A stretch of 64,000 nucleotides of DNA from Chersky-840 sp963838775 (GTDB lineage: Bacteria; Actinomycetota; Acidimicrobiia; Acidimicrobiales; UBA8190), in the NCBI GenBank assembly GCA_963838775.1, contig CAWISP010000009.1:124001-188000 (forward strand), written 5' to 3'. Every line of letters starts with the position of its first letter. Position 1 is the first letter of the stretch. The translations under genes were made by a program, and so were the position numbers. Below, piece by piece: positions 40,284-49,017 of this stretch. The notes beneath the pieces were generated by a model. That model searched no databases. It was not told where the DNA came from and worked only from the letters and a program-made list of their open reading frames with translations.

Positions 40284-40655
40284 GTGCCCACGATCGAACA
40301 GCTCGTCCGCAAAGGACGTGCGTCAAAGCAGTCCAAGACCAAGACGCCGGCGCTCCGAGGCGCGCCCCAGCGTCGGGGTGTGTGCACGCGCGTCTTCACG
40401 ACGACCCCCAAGAAGCCGAACTCGGCGCTGCGCAAGGTGGCCCGTGTGCGGCTCACCAGTGGGGTCGAGGTGAGTGCCTACATCCCCGGCGTGGGCCACA
40501 ACCTCCAAGAGCACTCCATCGTGCTCGTGCGCGGCGGCCGGGTGAAGGACCTCCCCGGGGTGCGCTACAAGGTGATCCGCGGGGCCCTCGACGCCGCCGG
40601 GGTGCGTGAGCGCAACCAGGCGCGTTCGCGCTACGGCGCCAAGAAGGAGTCCTGA
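40284..40655 (+). CDS. rpsL: 30S ribosomal protein S12
   Basis: Decoding-centre protein of 123 residues, GTG start. The loops that sense codon-anticodon pairing are unchanged: TTPKKPNSALRKVARV with the lysine that streptomycin-resistance mutations alter, and VRGGRVKDLPGVRYKVIRG. Confidence 0.97.
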   Translation: MPTIEQLVRKGRASKQSKTKTPALRGAPQRRGVCTRVFTTTPKKPNSALRKVARVRLTSGVEVSAYIPGVGHNLQEHSIVLVRGGRVKDLPGVRYKVIRGALDAAGVRERNQARSRYGAKKES

Positions 40656-40656
40656 C

Positions 40657-41127
40657 ATGCCCCGCAAAGGCCCCGCCACCCGGCGCGAGCTCGTCCCCGA
40701 CCCGGTCTTCCGGTCGGTCCTCGTCACCCAGGTGGTCAACAAGGTCCTGTCGCGCGGCAAGCGGACGCTGGCGGAACGTCTCGTCTACGACGCGCTCGAG
40801 GTCGTGCGGGACAAGACCGGTGGCGACCCCGTGACCATCCTCAAGCGGGCCGTCGAGAACACGAGGCCCGAGCTCGAGGTCAAGAGCCGTCGTGTCGGTG
40901 GTGCCACCTACCAGGTGCCCGTCGAGGTGCGTCCCCGTCGAGCCACCACCCTGGCCATCCGGTGGTTGGTGGGGTTCTCCCGGCAACGGCGCGAAAAGAC
41001 GATGGCCGAACGGCTGGCGAACGAGGTCCTCGACGCCGCCAACGCCACCGGCGCGGCGGTCAAGCGCCGGGAGGACATGCACAAGATGGCCGAATCCAAC
41101 AAGGCCTTCGCCCACTACCGCTGGTAG
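40657..41127 (+). CDS. rpsG: 30S ribosomal protein S7
   Basis: Primary 16S-binding protein of the small-subunit head. Of 156 residues, starting MPRKGPATRRELVPDPVF at 40657, one base after the rpsL stop. Conserved PVEVRPRRATTLAIRWLV and ANEVLDAANATGAAVKRREDMHKMAESNKAFAHYRW-type C-terminus (ends AFAHYRW). Confidence 0.97.
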   Translation: MPRKGPATRRELVPDPVFRSVLVTQVVNKVLSRGKRTLAERLVYDALEVVRDKTGGDPVTILKRAVENTRPELEVKSRRVGGATYQVPVEVRPRRATTLAIRWLVGFSRQRREKTMAERLANEVLDAANATGAAVKRREDMHKMAESNKAFAHYRW

Positions 41128-41198
41128 CGGCGAAGGCGCCCGGCGGGCGCCACCGCGGCGGCCGGGCCCACCCACGAACAACCTGAAAGCTCAGCATC

Positions 41199-43295
41199 AT
41201 GGCCGAAGCACGCCCTATTCGAGAGTTCCCCCTCGCCCGGACCCGCAACATCGGGATCATGGCCCACATCGACGCGGGCAAGACCACCACGACCGAGCGC
41301 ATCCTGTACTACACGGGCAAGAACTACAAGATCGGTGAGGTCCACGAGGGCGCCGCCACCATGGACTGGATGGTCCAGGAGCAAGAGCGCGGCATCACCA
41401 TCACGTCCGCGGCCACGACCTGTAAGTGGCGTGACTGCTGGATCAACATCATCGACACCCCCGGCCACGTGGACTTCACCGTCGAGGTGGAGCGGTCCCT
41501 GCGCGTGCTCGACGGGGCCGTGGCCGTGTTCGACGCCGTGGCCGGCGTGGAGCCGCAGACCGAGACGGTGTGGCGCCAGGCCAACAAGTACTCGGTGCCG
41601 CGCATCTGCTTCATCAACAAGATGGACCGCATCGGCGCCGACTTCAACCGCGCCGTGGAGATGATCCGGGACCGCCTCGACGCTGTCCCGGCGGTGATCC
41701 AGCTCCCCATCGGGGTGGAGGGCGGCTATCAGGGCATCGTCGACCTCCTCGCCATGGAGGCGCTCGTATGGAACGACGACATGGGCGAGAAGTGGCGGAC
41801 CGAGTCCATCCCCGCGGAGCTCGCCGACGAGGCCGACGCGGCGCGCCACCAACTCGTCGACGTGCTGTCGAACTACGACGACACCATCATGGAGAAGTAC
41901 GTCGGCGACGAGCAGATCACGAACGACGACCTGCGCCGGGCGCTACGCCGCGCCACCATCGCCAGCCAGATCGTGCCGGTGCTGTGCGGGTCGGCCTTCA
42001 AGAACAAGGCCGTGCAGCCCCTTCTCGACGCCGTCGTGGACTTCCTTCCGAGCCCGCTCGACGTCCCCCCCGCCATCGGGACCACCACCAAGGGCGAGCC
42101 GATCGAGCGCAAGGCCGACGACGCCGAGCCGTTCGCGGCCCTCGCCTTCAAGATCATGACCGACCCCTACGTGGGCAAGCTGACCTACCTGCGGGTCTAC
42201 TCCGGCACCCTGGCCAAGGGCGCCACCATCATCAATTCCACCAAGGGCGGTCGCAAGGAGCGCGTGGGCCGGATCCTGCAGATGCACGCCAACCACCGCG
42301 AGGACAAGGACGCCATCTTCACCGGTGACATCGTGGCCGCGGTGGGGCTCAAGGACACCACGACGGGTGACACGCTGACCGACCCGGGCCACCCCATCCT
42401 GCTCGAGACGCTCGAGTTCCCCGAGCCGGTGATCCACGTGGCCGTCGAGCCCAAGACCAAGGCCGACCAGGACAAGCTGGGCAAGGCTCTCTTCGCGCTG
42501 AGTGAGGAGGACCCGACGTTCCGCGTCCGAACCGACGAGGAGACCAATCAAACCGTGATCTCGGGCATGGGCGAGCTCCACCTCGAGGTCCTCGTCGACC
42601 GGATGCTGCGGGAGTTCTCGGTGGACGCCAACGTGGGCAAGCCCCAGGTGGCCTACCGCGAGACCATCCGCAAGACGGTCGAAAAGGTGGAGGGGCGATA
42701 CATCCGCCAGACCGGTGGCCGGGGCCAGTACGGCCACGTGGTGATCAGCCTCGAGCCCACCGGGCCGGGCGGGGGCTACGAGTTCGTGGACAAGATCACG
42801 GGCGGGGTGATCCCCAAGGAGTACATCCCCGCCGTCGACGCCGGGATCCAAGAAGCCCTGACCAACGGCGTCCTGGCCGGGTACCCCATGGTCGACGTGC
42901 GGGTCCTGCTCACCTACGGCTCCTACCACGACGTGGACTCCTCGGAGATGGCCTTCAAGATCGCCGGGTCCATGGCCGTGAAGGAGGCCGCCCGCCGGGC
43001 GAGCCCCGTCCTGCTCGAGCCCGTCATGGCCGTCGAGGTCGTGACCCCCGAGGACTACATGGGCGAGGTCATCGGGGACCTGTCGTCGCGCCGGGGCAAG
43101 GTCGAGGGCATGGAACAGCGGGGCACCAGCCACGTCGTGCGGGCTCTGGTGCCGCTGGGCGACATGTTCGGCTACGCTACCGACCTGCGTTCGCGGACCC
43201 AGGGCCGGGCCACGTACACCATGCAATTCAGCGCATATCACGAGGTCCCGGACTCGATTGCACGCGAGATCGTGGCTCGGGCACGCGGCGAGTAG
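41199..43295 (+). CDS. fusA: Elongation factor G
   Basis: Translocation GTPase of 698 residues. G-domain motifs are AHIDAGKTTTTERILYYTG (P-loop), DTPGHVDFTVEV and NKMDRIGADF. Domain IV carries GGRGQYGHVVI, and domain V SSRRGKVEGMEQRGTSHVV. Normal length, no oddities. Confidence 0.98.
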   Translation: MAEARPIREFPLARTRNIGIMAHIDAGKTTTTERILYYTGKNYKIGEVHEGAATMDWMVQEQERGITITSAATTCKWRDCWINIIDTPGHVDFTVEVERSLRVLDGAVAVFDAVAGVEPQTETVWRQANKYSVPRICFINKMDRIGADFNRAVEMIRDRLDAVPAVIQLPIGVEGGYQGIVDLLAMEALVWNDDMGEKWRTESIPAELADEADAARHQLVDVLSNYDDTIMEKYVGDEQITNDDLRRALRRATIASQIVPVLCGSAFKNKAVQPLLDAVVDFLPSPLDVPPAIGTTTKGEPIERKADDAEPFAALAFKIMTDPYVGKLTYLRVYSGTLAKGATIINSTKGGRKERVGRILQMHANHREDKDAIFTGDIVAAVGLKDTTTGDTLTDPGHPILLETLEFPEPVIHVAVEPKTKADQDKLGKALFALSEEDPTFRVRTDEETNQTVISGMGELHLEVLVDRMLREFSVDANVGKPQVAYRETIRKTVEKVEGRYIRQTGGRGQYGHVVISLEPTGPGGGYEFVDKITGGVIPKEYIPAVDAGIQEALTNGVLAGYPMVDVRVLLTYGSYHDVDSSEMAFKIAGSMAVKEAARRASPVLLEPVMAVEVVTPEDYMGEVIGDLSSRRGKVEGMEQRGTSHVVRALVPLGDMFGYATDLRSRTQGRATYTMQFSAYHEVPDSIAREIVARARGE

Positions 43296-43426
43296 AGGCC
43301 TTCGCACCAAGGACAGCCGCGCAGTAGCAATTCGGTACGCCACGCAGCATGCAGGACCAAAGACACAGGAAAACGAGGCGGCCCCCGAGAGGGAGCCGCC
43401 GGAGATAGGGAGCCGGAGCAACAGTC

Positions 43427-44614
43427 ATGGCCAAGAAGAAGTTCGAGCGCTCGAAGCCTCACGTCAACGTCGGGACGATGGGTCACATCGACCACGGCAA
43501 GACCACGCTCACGGCGGCCATCACCAAGGTCCTGTCGGAGAAGAACCCGAACGTGTCGTTCACCCCGTTCGACCAGATCGACAAGGCCCCCGAGGAGAAG
43601 CAGCGCGGCATCACCATCTCGATCGCCCACGTCGAGTACGAGACCGACAAGCGGCACTACGCGCACGTCGACATGCCCGGCCACGCCGACTACATCAAGA
43701 ACATGATCACCGGAGCGGCCCAGGTCGACGGCGCCATCCTGGTCGTCTCCGCGGCCGACGGCCCCATGCCCCAGACCCGTGAGCACGTGCTGCTCGCCCG
43801 CCAGGTGGGTGTGCCCTCCATCGTGGTGGCGCTCAACAAGGCGGACATGGTCGACGACGAGGAGCTCCTCGACCTGGTCGAGCTCGAGGTACGCGAGCTG
43901 CTCACCCAGTACAGCTTCCCCGGTGACGACGTCCCCGTGATCCGCGTGAGCGCCCTCAAGGCGCTCGAGGGTGACCCCGAGTGGACCACCAAGATCATCG
44001 AGCTCATGGACGCCGTGGACGATTTCATCCCCGAGCCCGAGCGTCCCATCGACAGGCCCTTCCTCATGCCCATCGAGGACGTCATGTCCATCACCGGCCG
44101 TGGCACCGTGGTGACCGGCAAGGTGGAGCAAGGCCAGGTCAAGGTGGGCGAGGAAGTTGAGATCGTCGGGCTGCGTACCACCCAGAAGACCGTCGTCACC
44201 GGTGTGGAGATGTTCCGCAAGCTCCTCGACGAAGGCAGGGCCGGCGACAACATCGGCGCGCTCCTGCGGGGCACGAAGAAAGAGGACGTCGAGCGGGGCC
44301 AGGTGCTCGCCAAGCCGGGGTCGATCACGCCCCACACGAACTTCGAGGCCAACGTGTACGTGCTGACCAAGGAGGAGGGCGGCCGCCACAAGCCGTTCTT
44401 CAACAACTACCGGCCCCAGTTCTACTTCCGGACCACCGACGTCACGGGCTCGATCACGCTCCCTGAGGGGACCGAGATGGTCATGCCCGGGGACAACACC
44501 GAGATGACGGTCGAGCTCCAGAAGCCCATCGCCATGGACGAGGGTCTGCTGTTCGCCATCCGTGAGGGTGGGCGCACGGTGGGCTCCGGCCGGGTCACGA
44601 AGATCCTCAAGTAA
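43427..44614 (+). CDS. tuf: Elongation factor Tu
   Basis: Delivers aminoacyl-tRNA to the ribosome. Of 395 residues with GHIDHGKTTLTAAI, the switch region KQRGITISIAHVEYET, DMPGHADYIKNM and NKADMVDDEE. The C-terminal barrel ends SGRVTKILK. A 131-bp gap separates it from fusA. Confidence 0.98.
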   Translation: MAKKKFERSKPHVNVGTMGHIDHGKTTLTAAITKVLSEKNPNVSFTPFDQIDKAPEEKQRGITISIAHVEYETDKRHYAHVDMPGHADYIKNMITGAAQVDGAILVVSAADGPMPQTREHVLLARQVGVPSIVVALNKADMVDDEELLDLVELEVRELLTQYSFPGDDVPVIRVSALKALEGDPEWTTKIIELMDAVDDFIPEPERPIDRPFLMPIEDVMSITGRGTVVTGKVEQGQVKVGEEVEIVGLRTTQKTVVTGVEMFRKLLDEGRAGDNIGALLRGTKKEDVERGQVLAKPGSITPHTNFEANVYVLTKEEGGRHKPFFNNYRPQFYFRTTDVTGSITLPEGTEMVMPGDNTEMTVELQKPIAMDEGLLFAIREGGRTVGSGRVTKILK

Positions 44615-44655
44615 GGGATCAGGGCGCGGCGGCGGGAAGGGATCGGAGACCCAGG

Positions 44656-44982
44656 ATGGCAGACGCATCGCGCCAGAAGATCCGTATTCGGTTGAAGGCC
44701 TACGACCACGAGATCCTCGATCAGTCGACCGAGAAGATCGTGCAGACGGTCCTGCGCACCCAGGCCAAGGTCCAGGGCCCGGTCCCGTTGCCCACCGAGC
44801 GGCACCGCTACACCGTCATCCGCTCCCCCCACAAGTACAAGGACAGCCGCGAGCACTTCGAGATGCAGGTGCACAAGCGCCTGGTCGACATCGTGGAGCA
44901 CACCCCCAAGACCGTCGATTCCCTGCAGCGCCTCGACCTGCCCGCCGGCGTCGACATCGAGATCAAGATACAGACCGTCTAA
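44656..44982 (+). CDS. rpsJ: 30S ribosomal protein S10
   Basis: Small-subunit head protein and NusE transcription factor. Of 108 residues, with KIRIRLKAYDHEILDQST, PLPTERHRYTVIRSPHKYKD and FEMQVHKRLVDIVEHTPKT. The last seven codons (IKIQTV-stop) match, imperfectly, a second copy at 49018-49038 (IKIQNV-stop). They include the codon ATA, which is rare in this GC-rich operon. This end was probably supplied by the mobile element that follows. GGATCGGAG precedes the ATG. Confidence 0.97.
   Translation: MADASRQKIRIRLKAYDHEILDQSTEKIVQTVLRTQAKVQGPVPLPTERHRYTVIRSPHKYKDSREHFEMQVHKRLVDIVEHTPKTVDSLQRLDLPAGVDIEIKIQTV
44962..44982 (+). repeat. Left attachment repeat: 3' end of rpsJ
   Basis: Twenty-one bases ending at the rpsJ stop codon match 18 of 21 bases at 49018-49038. 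The three differences are ATA/ATC, ACC/AAC and TAA/TGA, so the reading is preserved except for Thr to Asn. This is the pattern of an integrase that recombines at the end of a protein gene and restores its last codons. Confidence 0.75.
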
Positions 44983-44992
44983 CGGTCTCCGC

Positions 44993-45979
44993 CTGGTCGA
45001 CCCTGACGACCTGGGCAGCGGTCCCGATCTCCTGATTGCTGAGTTCATCCGGCGCTACTCCAACGCCAAGACCCAGCACCAGTACCGGGCCGAGCTCACC
45101 GACCTCTTCGCCTCAACCGGACGCAACCACCCGTCCCAGCTGACGGAAGCCGACGTCCTGGCCTGGTGCGGAGGCCACGGGAAGGGTCCGGCCAACAACA
45201 CGATCCGCAACCGCCTATCCCGGGTATGCACCTTCCTGCGCTGGTGCGTCCGGTCCGGCACCGCCGACCCGGCCTTGGTCGAAGTCCTGACCAGCCGGGA
45301 CAATCCCCTGCGACGCATTCCCCGCCTGTACGGGAAAGTTCAGGGAAAGAATCCGGCCCGCTGGCTGACCCACGACGAGGCGTTTGGCCCCCTTCTCGCC
45401 ACCTGCGCCGATGACGGCGAGCCCGGCATGCGGGACGAGGTCCTCCTCCGCCTGGGACTGGCCGGGATGCGAGCAGCCGAGATCATCGGCCTGCGGGTAG
45501 GCGACCTCCGCCTGGACCACAGCCCCCCCACCATCGCCTGGATCGGCAAGGCCAGCCGATCACGGCGCATCGTCCCCGGCCCCGCCACCGTCACTTTGCT
45601 CCGGACCTACCTGGCGACGTACCAGGAGCACGTCGGCAGGTCGCTGCGGGACGACGATCACGTCATCTGCCGACGCAAGCCCGGCAGCGGCGGGGGCCAG
45701 GTCTCCTGGGGACAGCCCATCGCCCGGACCTGCTCGGTACAGGACATCGTGAAGGATCGGGCGGCCCGAGCAGGACTGGGCCACCTCTCGCCCCACGACC
45801 TCCGACGGACAGCAGCCGGAATCCTCCACCACAGCACCGACGGCACCGGAGCGCATCACTTCGACCTTCTCGACATTCAGCGGGTACTCGGCCACACCGA
45901 CCCGGCCACCACGATGAGAAGCTATTTGGAGCCCATCGACAACGAAGTGACACAACGAGCATCACAGGTCCTCGACTGA
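44993..45979 (+). CDS. Tyrosine recombinase of the rpsJ element, start unclear
   Basis: The catalytic domain is complete: AGMRAAEIIGLRVGDLRL (arginine), GKASRSRRIV (lysine), SPHDLRRTAAG (His and Arg), VLGHTDP (His) and MRSYLEP (nucleophile Tyr). A SAM-like core-binding domain lies upstream (FIRRYSNAKTQHQYRAELTDL; NNTIRNRLSRVCTFLRWC), so coding clearly extends back to about 44985. Yet this frame holds no ATG, GTG or TTG before the TTG at 45275; CTG at 44993 is the first near-cognate codon after the rpsJ stop. Integration at the rpsJ end may have cut off the native start, or translation may reinitiate after rpsJ. Confidence 0.8.
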   Translation: MVDPDDLGSGPDLLIAEFIRRYSNAKTQHQYRAELTDLFASTGRNHPSQLTEADVLAWCGGHGKGPANNTIRNRLSRVCTFLRWCVRSGTADPALVEVLTSRDNPLRRIPRLYGKVQGKNPARWLTHDEAFGPLLATCADDGEPGMRDEVLLRLGLAGMRAAEIIGLRVGDLRLDHSPPTIAWIGKASRSRRIVPGPATVTLLRTYLATYQEHVGRSLRDDDHVICRRKPGSGGGQVSWGQPIARTCSVQDIVKDRAARAGLGHLSPHDLRRTAAGILHHSTDGTGAHHFDLLDIQRVLGHTDPATTMRSYLEPIDNEVTQRASQVLD

Positions 45980-46126
45980 GCCTCCCAGTGCGGACTCCCA
46001 CAGACCGCTATCCGCTCCGAGTATCGGACACCTACCCAGGCAGCTCGCGGGTGCTGTGTTACAGGGTCCGCACCCGCCTCCGACCCACCGTCAACGTCGC
46101 CGGGCCCAACTCCATGCTGGCCGCCT

Positions 46127-46489
46127 ATGTGGAGGTTGGGTCATCATGGTGACGTGCAGGGGCGGGCCATACCTTTGAGGTGGGCAGGACCACTTGTTTT
46201 CGTAATCACGCTCGTGGCTTTGGGTGGGTGTTCCTCGGGCCCAACCGCAGCCGAGACGTCAGCTTGTTCCGCCGCCAGGACCGTGATAACCCCACCGACC
46301 TTTCCGAAAGGGGAGGGTGGGATTTATGCCTACGACATAGAGCAGATTCGTGGAGTCGAGAGCACAAACAACACCTCGATGGCGAATGCCGCCAAAGAGT
46401 GGCTCAGCGCCCTGGCTCATTCCAACCAGGCTGGAGTCCACCGAGCTGCAACGAGGATGCTTAATGCCTGTCACCAGCTTGGGGCGTAG
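46127..46489 (+). CDS. Small putative lipoprotein of the rpsJ element
   Basis: Of 120 residues or fewer. The segment LRWAGPLVFVITLVALGGC is a lipoprotein signal ending in the lipobox LGGC, so the mature chain of about 85 residues should be anchored outside. It contains two further cysteines and a helical stretch (SMANAAKEWLSALAH). The start is uncertain (ATG 46127, or GTG 46154 nearer the signal). Family not recognised. The gap 45980-46126 shows nothing. Confidence 0.55.
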   Translation: MWRLGHHGDVQGRAIPLRWAGPLVFVITLVALGGCSSGPTAAETSACSAARTVITPPTFPKGEGGIYAYDIEQIRGVESTNNTSMANAAKEWLSALAHSNQAGVHRAATRMLNACHQLGA

Positions 46490-46932
46490 TCGACAGAGCT
46501 ACGGCTACAAGCGGAGAGTGTCCTGCACCGCCGGTGGCCCGGTCAGGCTGTTGAGTCAGCGGAGCCTGAACACCGATTGACTGGTCATCCCTGTACTCCC
46601 CACGACGCCAGCCGCCAGTCGGAGATTGGTGACGTCGGTTCTCCGACGTGACCCCCCATAGGTTCAGCTTCCCCAAGTCAGCCTGACCCTCCGCCGGGCC
46701 AGAGGCAACCCTCCAGGCCGACACGGCGACAGAGACGAGCGGGGGCCGACGGACCGACATCGGAGCCAGGAGAGGGGGAGCGCCCCTCGGCGTTCCGCCT
46801 CGGGGCAACTCCCTTCCCGGCCACGCTGCACGTCCTCAGTGCCACCAGACCGACCCTATCGACATGACACAGCCGACCGGCGGGGCACCGGTGACCCGAA
46901 GCCGATCCGCAACACCCAGGGAAAGGAGCGGA
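46490..46932. other. Gene-free stretch inside the rpsJ element
   Basis: About 440 bases between the lipoprotein gene and the convergent zinc-protein gene. No frame here has credible starts or motifs and no RNA gene is visible. It may hold terminators for the two converging units, but I could not identify one. Confidence 0.35.
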
Positions 46933-47244
46933 TCAGACCAGACCAGCTGCGCACATGGGACACCGGTCCGGCCACTCATCCGTCAAACGGAAAAACGCAC
47001 CCCCGCCACCCGGACCATACAAACAAGATGTACAAGCCGCCCCCGTCGCTTCATGACCACACCCACAGTCATACGACCGACGGACGACAACCGCCGTCTC
47101 ACCCTCGACACATTTCTCACCACAGAACACGCACCTCTGCCACACCCCGCACCGAAGCTCCTGCTCCGACACTCCACCATCGAAGTGACCTATCCCTCCC
47201 CACGCTCCTCCTCGATGTCCACCCCGCCGATGGCCCACCATCAC
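46933..47244 (-). CDS. Cysteine-rich zinc-binding protein coupled to Rep
   Basis: A 103-residue protein with ten cysteines, at residues 32, 38, 41, 45, 60, 62, 71, 74, 95 and 98. These include the CxxC pairs CVFC, CTSC and CPMC, so two or three zinc sites are likely. The N-terminus is rich in Gly, His and Arg. Its ATG overlaps the Rep stop codon (ATGA), which argues that it is a real gene translated with Rep. Function unknown; perhaps a DNA-binding accessory for replication. Confidence 0.6.
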   Translation of the reverse strand: MMVGHRRGGHRGGAWGGIGHFDGGVSEQELRCGVWQRCVFCGEKCVEGETAVVVRRSYDCGCGHEATGAACTSCLYGPGGGGAFFRLTDEWPDRCPMCAAGLV

Positions 47245-48233
47245 CCGTACGCCTCCGCCGACTCTGCCGTCGCCCGATACGCATCAAACTCGTCGTTCTC
47301 GTACCACGCACACCCACGTTCGCATTCCATCACCGACCACCGATGCAACCGCTCCCACATGGCCTCTGCATGGGGCACCATGAGAGTCATCCCTGCCGAC
47401 GTCCCACGGAACTTCTTCGACCCATACACCCTTCCCGCCACCTTCGACCGCCAGTAGCGCCGCATTACCCGTCGCATCCCAAGACTCGTCCGCTCGCAGC
47501 ACAACCCCACCTCCGGACGACGCTCGCCCGCTCCCCACACCCCCCAGAAGTGCCCCATGTTCTCGTAGCCTTCCGGCACGACCTTCTGAGCCCACTTTCC
47601 CGAGTGCCGGAACAGATACGACCCCACCACGTCGCCACCCTCTTCGATCGCAAACCACGGGTTCGACACATGGAACCGAAGGTGCATCCTCACAGCATGG
47701 GACCACGACGTCTCAATCATCAGCGCCCTGCGCTTCGGATCTGGATAATCCTTCGCCGGGTTCTCCCACTCATCCCACCTCACCACCTCCGACCACGCCT
47801 TCAGGCCCCACCACTCGAAGTCCTCGTACTCCACACGAAGCGGCATGAACAAGAACAGGTGGAAGTGGGGTGCACCCCGCTCTTGGAACTCCAGACCCCA
47901 TATCCCACGGGCCTTCTCCCCGTACTCCCGGGCGAAGCGCCTGCGCAACATCGCCACCTGTCTCTTCACCAACTTGTCGTCCGTCGGGAAGTACTTCGGG
48001 TACGTCAGCGTGACCGCCACCAACCTCCTCGGCTCATCCCACGGGAACTCCCAGCACGCCTTCTCCAGCTCCCGTCGAGACTTGTCCGAGAAGAACCGCA
48101 CCTGATTGCCCTCACCACGACGGTTCCAATCCGGCAGAACAACAGGATTGTCCTTATGCCGCTGCGCTCCGAAGCGCAGTGTCAGCCGCGAACCTTTGGC
48201 CGACACGAACGCCGACCCCCATATCCGACTCAC
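47241..48233 (-). CDS. rep: HUH-type rolling-circle replication initiator (Rep)
   Basis: A 330-residue Rep that should nick one strand at the element's origin and join itself to the 5' end. Motif 1 is LVAVTLTYPKYFP. Motif 2, the metal-binding HUH, is APHFHLFLFMP (H123 and H125). A motif-3 tyrosine candidate is Y206 in GDVVGSYLFRHSGKWAQK. The later segment YENMGHFWGVWG occurs in many actinobacterial plasmid and phage Rep proteins. GTG start at 48233. It is encoded on the strand opposite to the ribosomal operon. The large frame antisense to it is an artefact of high GC. Confidence 0.85.
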   Translation of the reverse strand: MSRIWGSAFVSAKGSRLTLRFGAQRHKDNPVVLPDWNRRGEGNQVRFFSDKSRRELEKACWEFPWDEPRRLVAVTLTYPKYFPTDDKLVKRQVAMLRRRFAREYGEKARGIWGLEFQERGAPHFHLFLFMPLRVEYEDFEWWGLKAWSEVVRWDEWENPAKDYPDPKRRALMIETSWSHAVRMHLRFHVSNPWFAIEEGGDVVGSYLFRHSGKWAQKVVPEGYENMGHFWGVWGAGERRPEVGLCCERTSLGMRRVMRRYWRSKVAGRVYGSKKFRGTSAGMTLMVPHAEAMWERLHRWSVMECERGCAWYENDEFDAYRATAESAEAYG

Positions 48234-48432
48234 ATCGCCAGCTTACGAACACGCGTTCCCCTCCGCGTCCCCAATATTGACGAAGAACACCGCACGTCGC
48301 CAACCTCGATGTCGCAACGAGCGGTACTGCCGACCGCAACTCGGCCATGGGGGAGGAATGGAGGTTTTGCCAGAGCCTCTCTCCGGGCGACTGACCATGG
48401 AGCGCCGCCGGGTCGGTGCCACTGACTCGCTA

Positions 48433-48453
48433 CTGGGGGGAGAAGCCCCCCAG
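48433..48453. other. Perfect 8-bp hairpin, candidate double-strand origin
   Basis: CTGGGGGG (48433-48440) and CCCCCCAG (48446-48453) form a perfect stem with a 5-nt loop, 200 bp before the Rep start. Nick sites of rolling-circle Reps are often displayed on such hairpins. No T-tract follows, so a terminator is less likely. The gap 48234-48554 has no gene. Confidence 0.4.
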
Positions 48454-48554
48454 CCCCCCCACAGGATCAGCAGAAACCGAGGCCCCGCCATGTCCATCGT
48501 CATGAAGGCACCCGACGGCGTCGACACACCCCTTCTCTTTTTAGGGAAATCCTC

Positions 48555-48583
48555 TTGTAATCCTTTTGGGTTTCGATTAGACT
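48555..48583 (+). promoter_or_regulatory. Promoter of the winged-helix gene, leaderless
   Basis: TTGTAA and TAGACT are spaced by 17 bp. The -10 box ends seven bases before the ATG at 48591, so the transcript should begin at the start codon. The region is clearly AT-richer than its flanks. Confidence 0.65.
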
Positions 48584-48590
48584 TCTTCGC

Positions 48591-48947
48591 ATGGACCTAC
48601 AAGAAGAAATCAGAACATTGGATTCACAGCTCAACGAACTTCGCCTCGAACAAGCTCGGCTGGCGGCACGCATTGAGGGGTCGCAGGCTGAGCGCGACGC
48701 CCTCGCCGCTGCCTTGACAGTCCGCCCTGTCGAGACCGATCCCGACCTACTTCACACGACCAAAGATCGGGCCATTGTTGCCGTGCTGCGGGCTTCGGAA
48801 GAGCCGATGCGTATCTGGGACATCGTCAATACGCTCAACGCCGCCGGGCGGAACGAGAACTACAACGGCATATCGGTCTACCTGGACACCCTGATGAAGC
48901 AGGGCCGGATTAGGCGCGTCGACCGCGGCCTCTACGGAGCTGCATAG
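48591..48947 (+). CDS. Coiled-coil winged-helix protein of the rpsJ element
   Basis: Of 118 residues. The first 45 form a coiled coil (EEIRTLDSQLNELRLEQARLAARIEG) and the C-terminal half looks like a winged helix: KDRAIVAVLRASEEPMRIWD, GISVYLDTLMKQGRIRRVDRG. Such proteins act as dimeric regulators or restriction-associated adaptors. It reads towards rplC and lies at the right edge of the element. The missing leader and absence of a Shine-Dalgarno sequence fit the promoter above. Confidence 0.65.
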   Translation: MDLQEEIRTLDSQLNELRLEQARLAARIEGSQAERDALAAALTVRPVETDPDLLHTTKDRAIVAVLRASEEPMRIWDIVNTLNAAGRNENYNGISVYLDTLMKQGRIRRVDRGLYGAA

Positions 48948-49017
48948 GCGCCATGAAAGGACCCAACACCGTGCACCCCTCCCCACCAGGCAACGGACCA
49001 GAGCGTTATATGTTTCT

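Noticed and set aside
46839..48425. A 528-codon plus-strand frame over the Rep gene
   Set aside because: The minus strand has clear HUH Rep motifs and an ATGA-coupled partner; the plus frame is Pro/His/Arg-rich without motifs.
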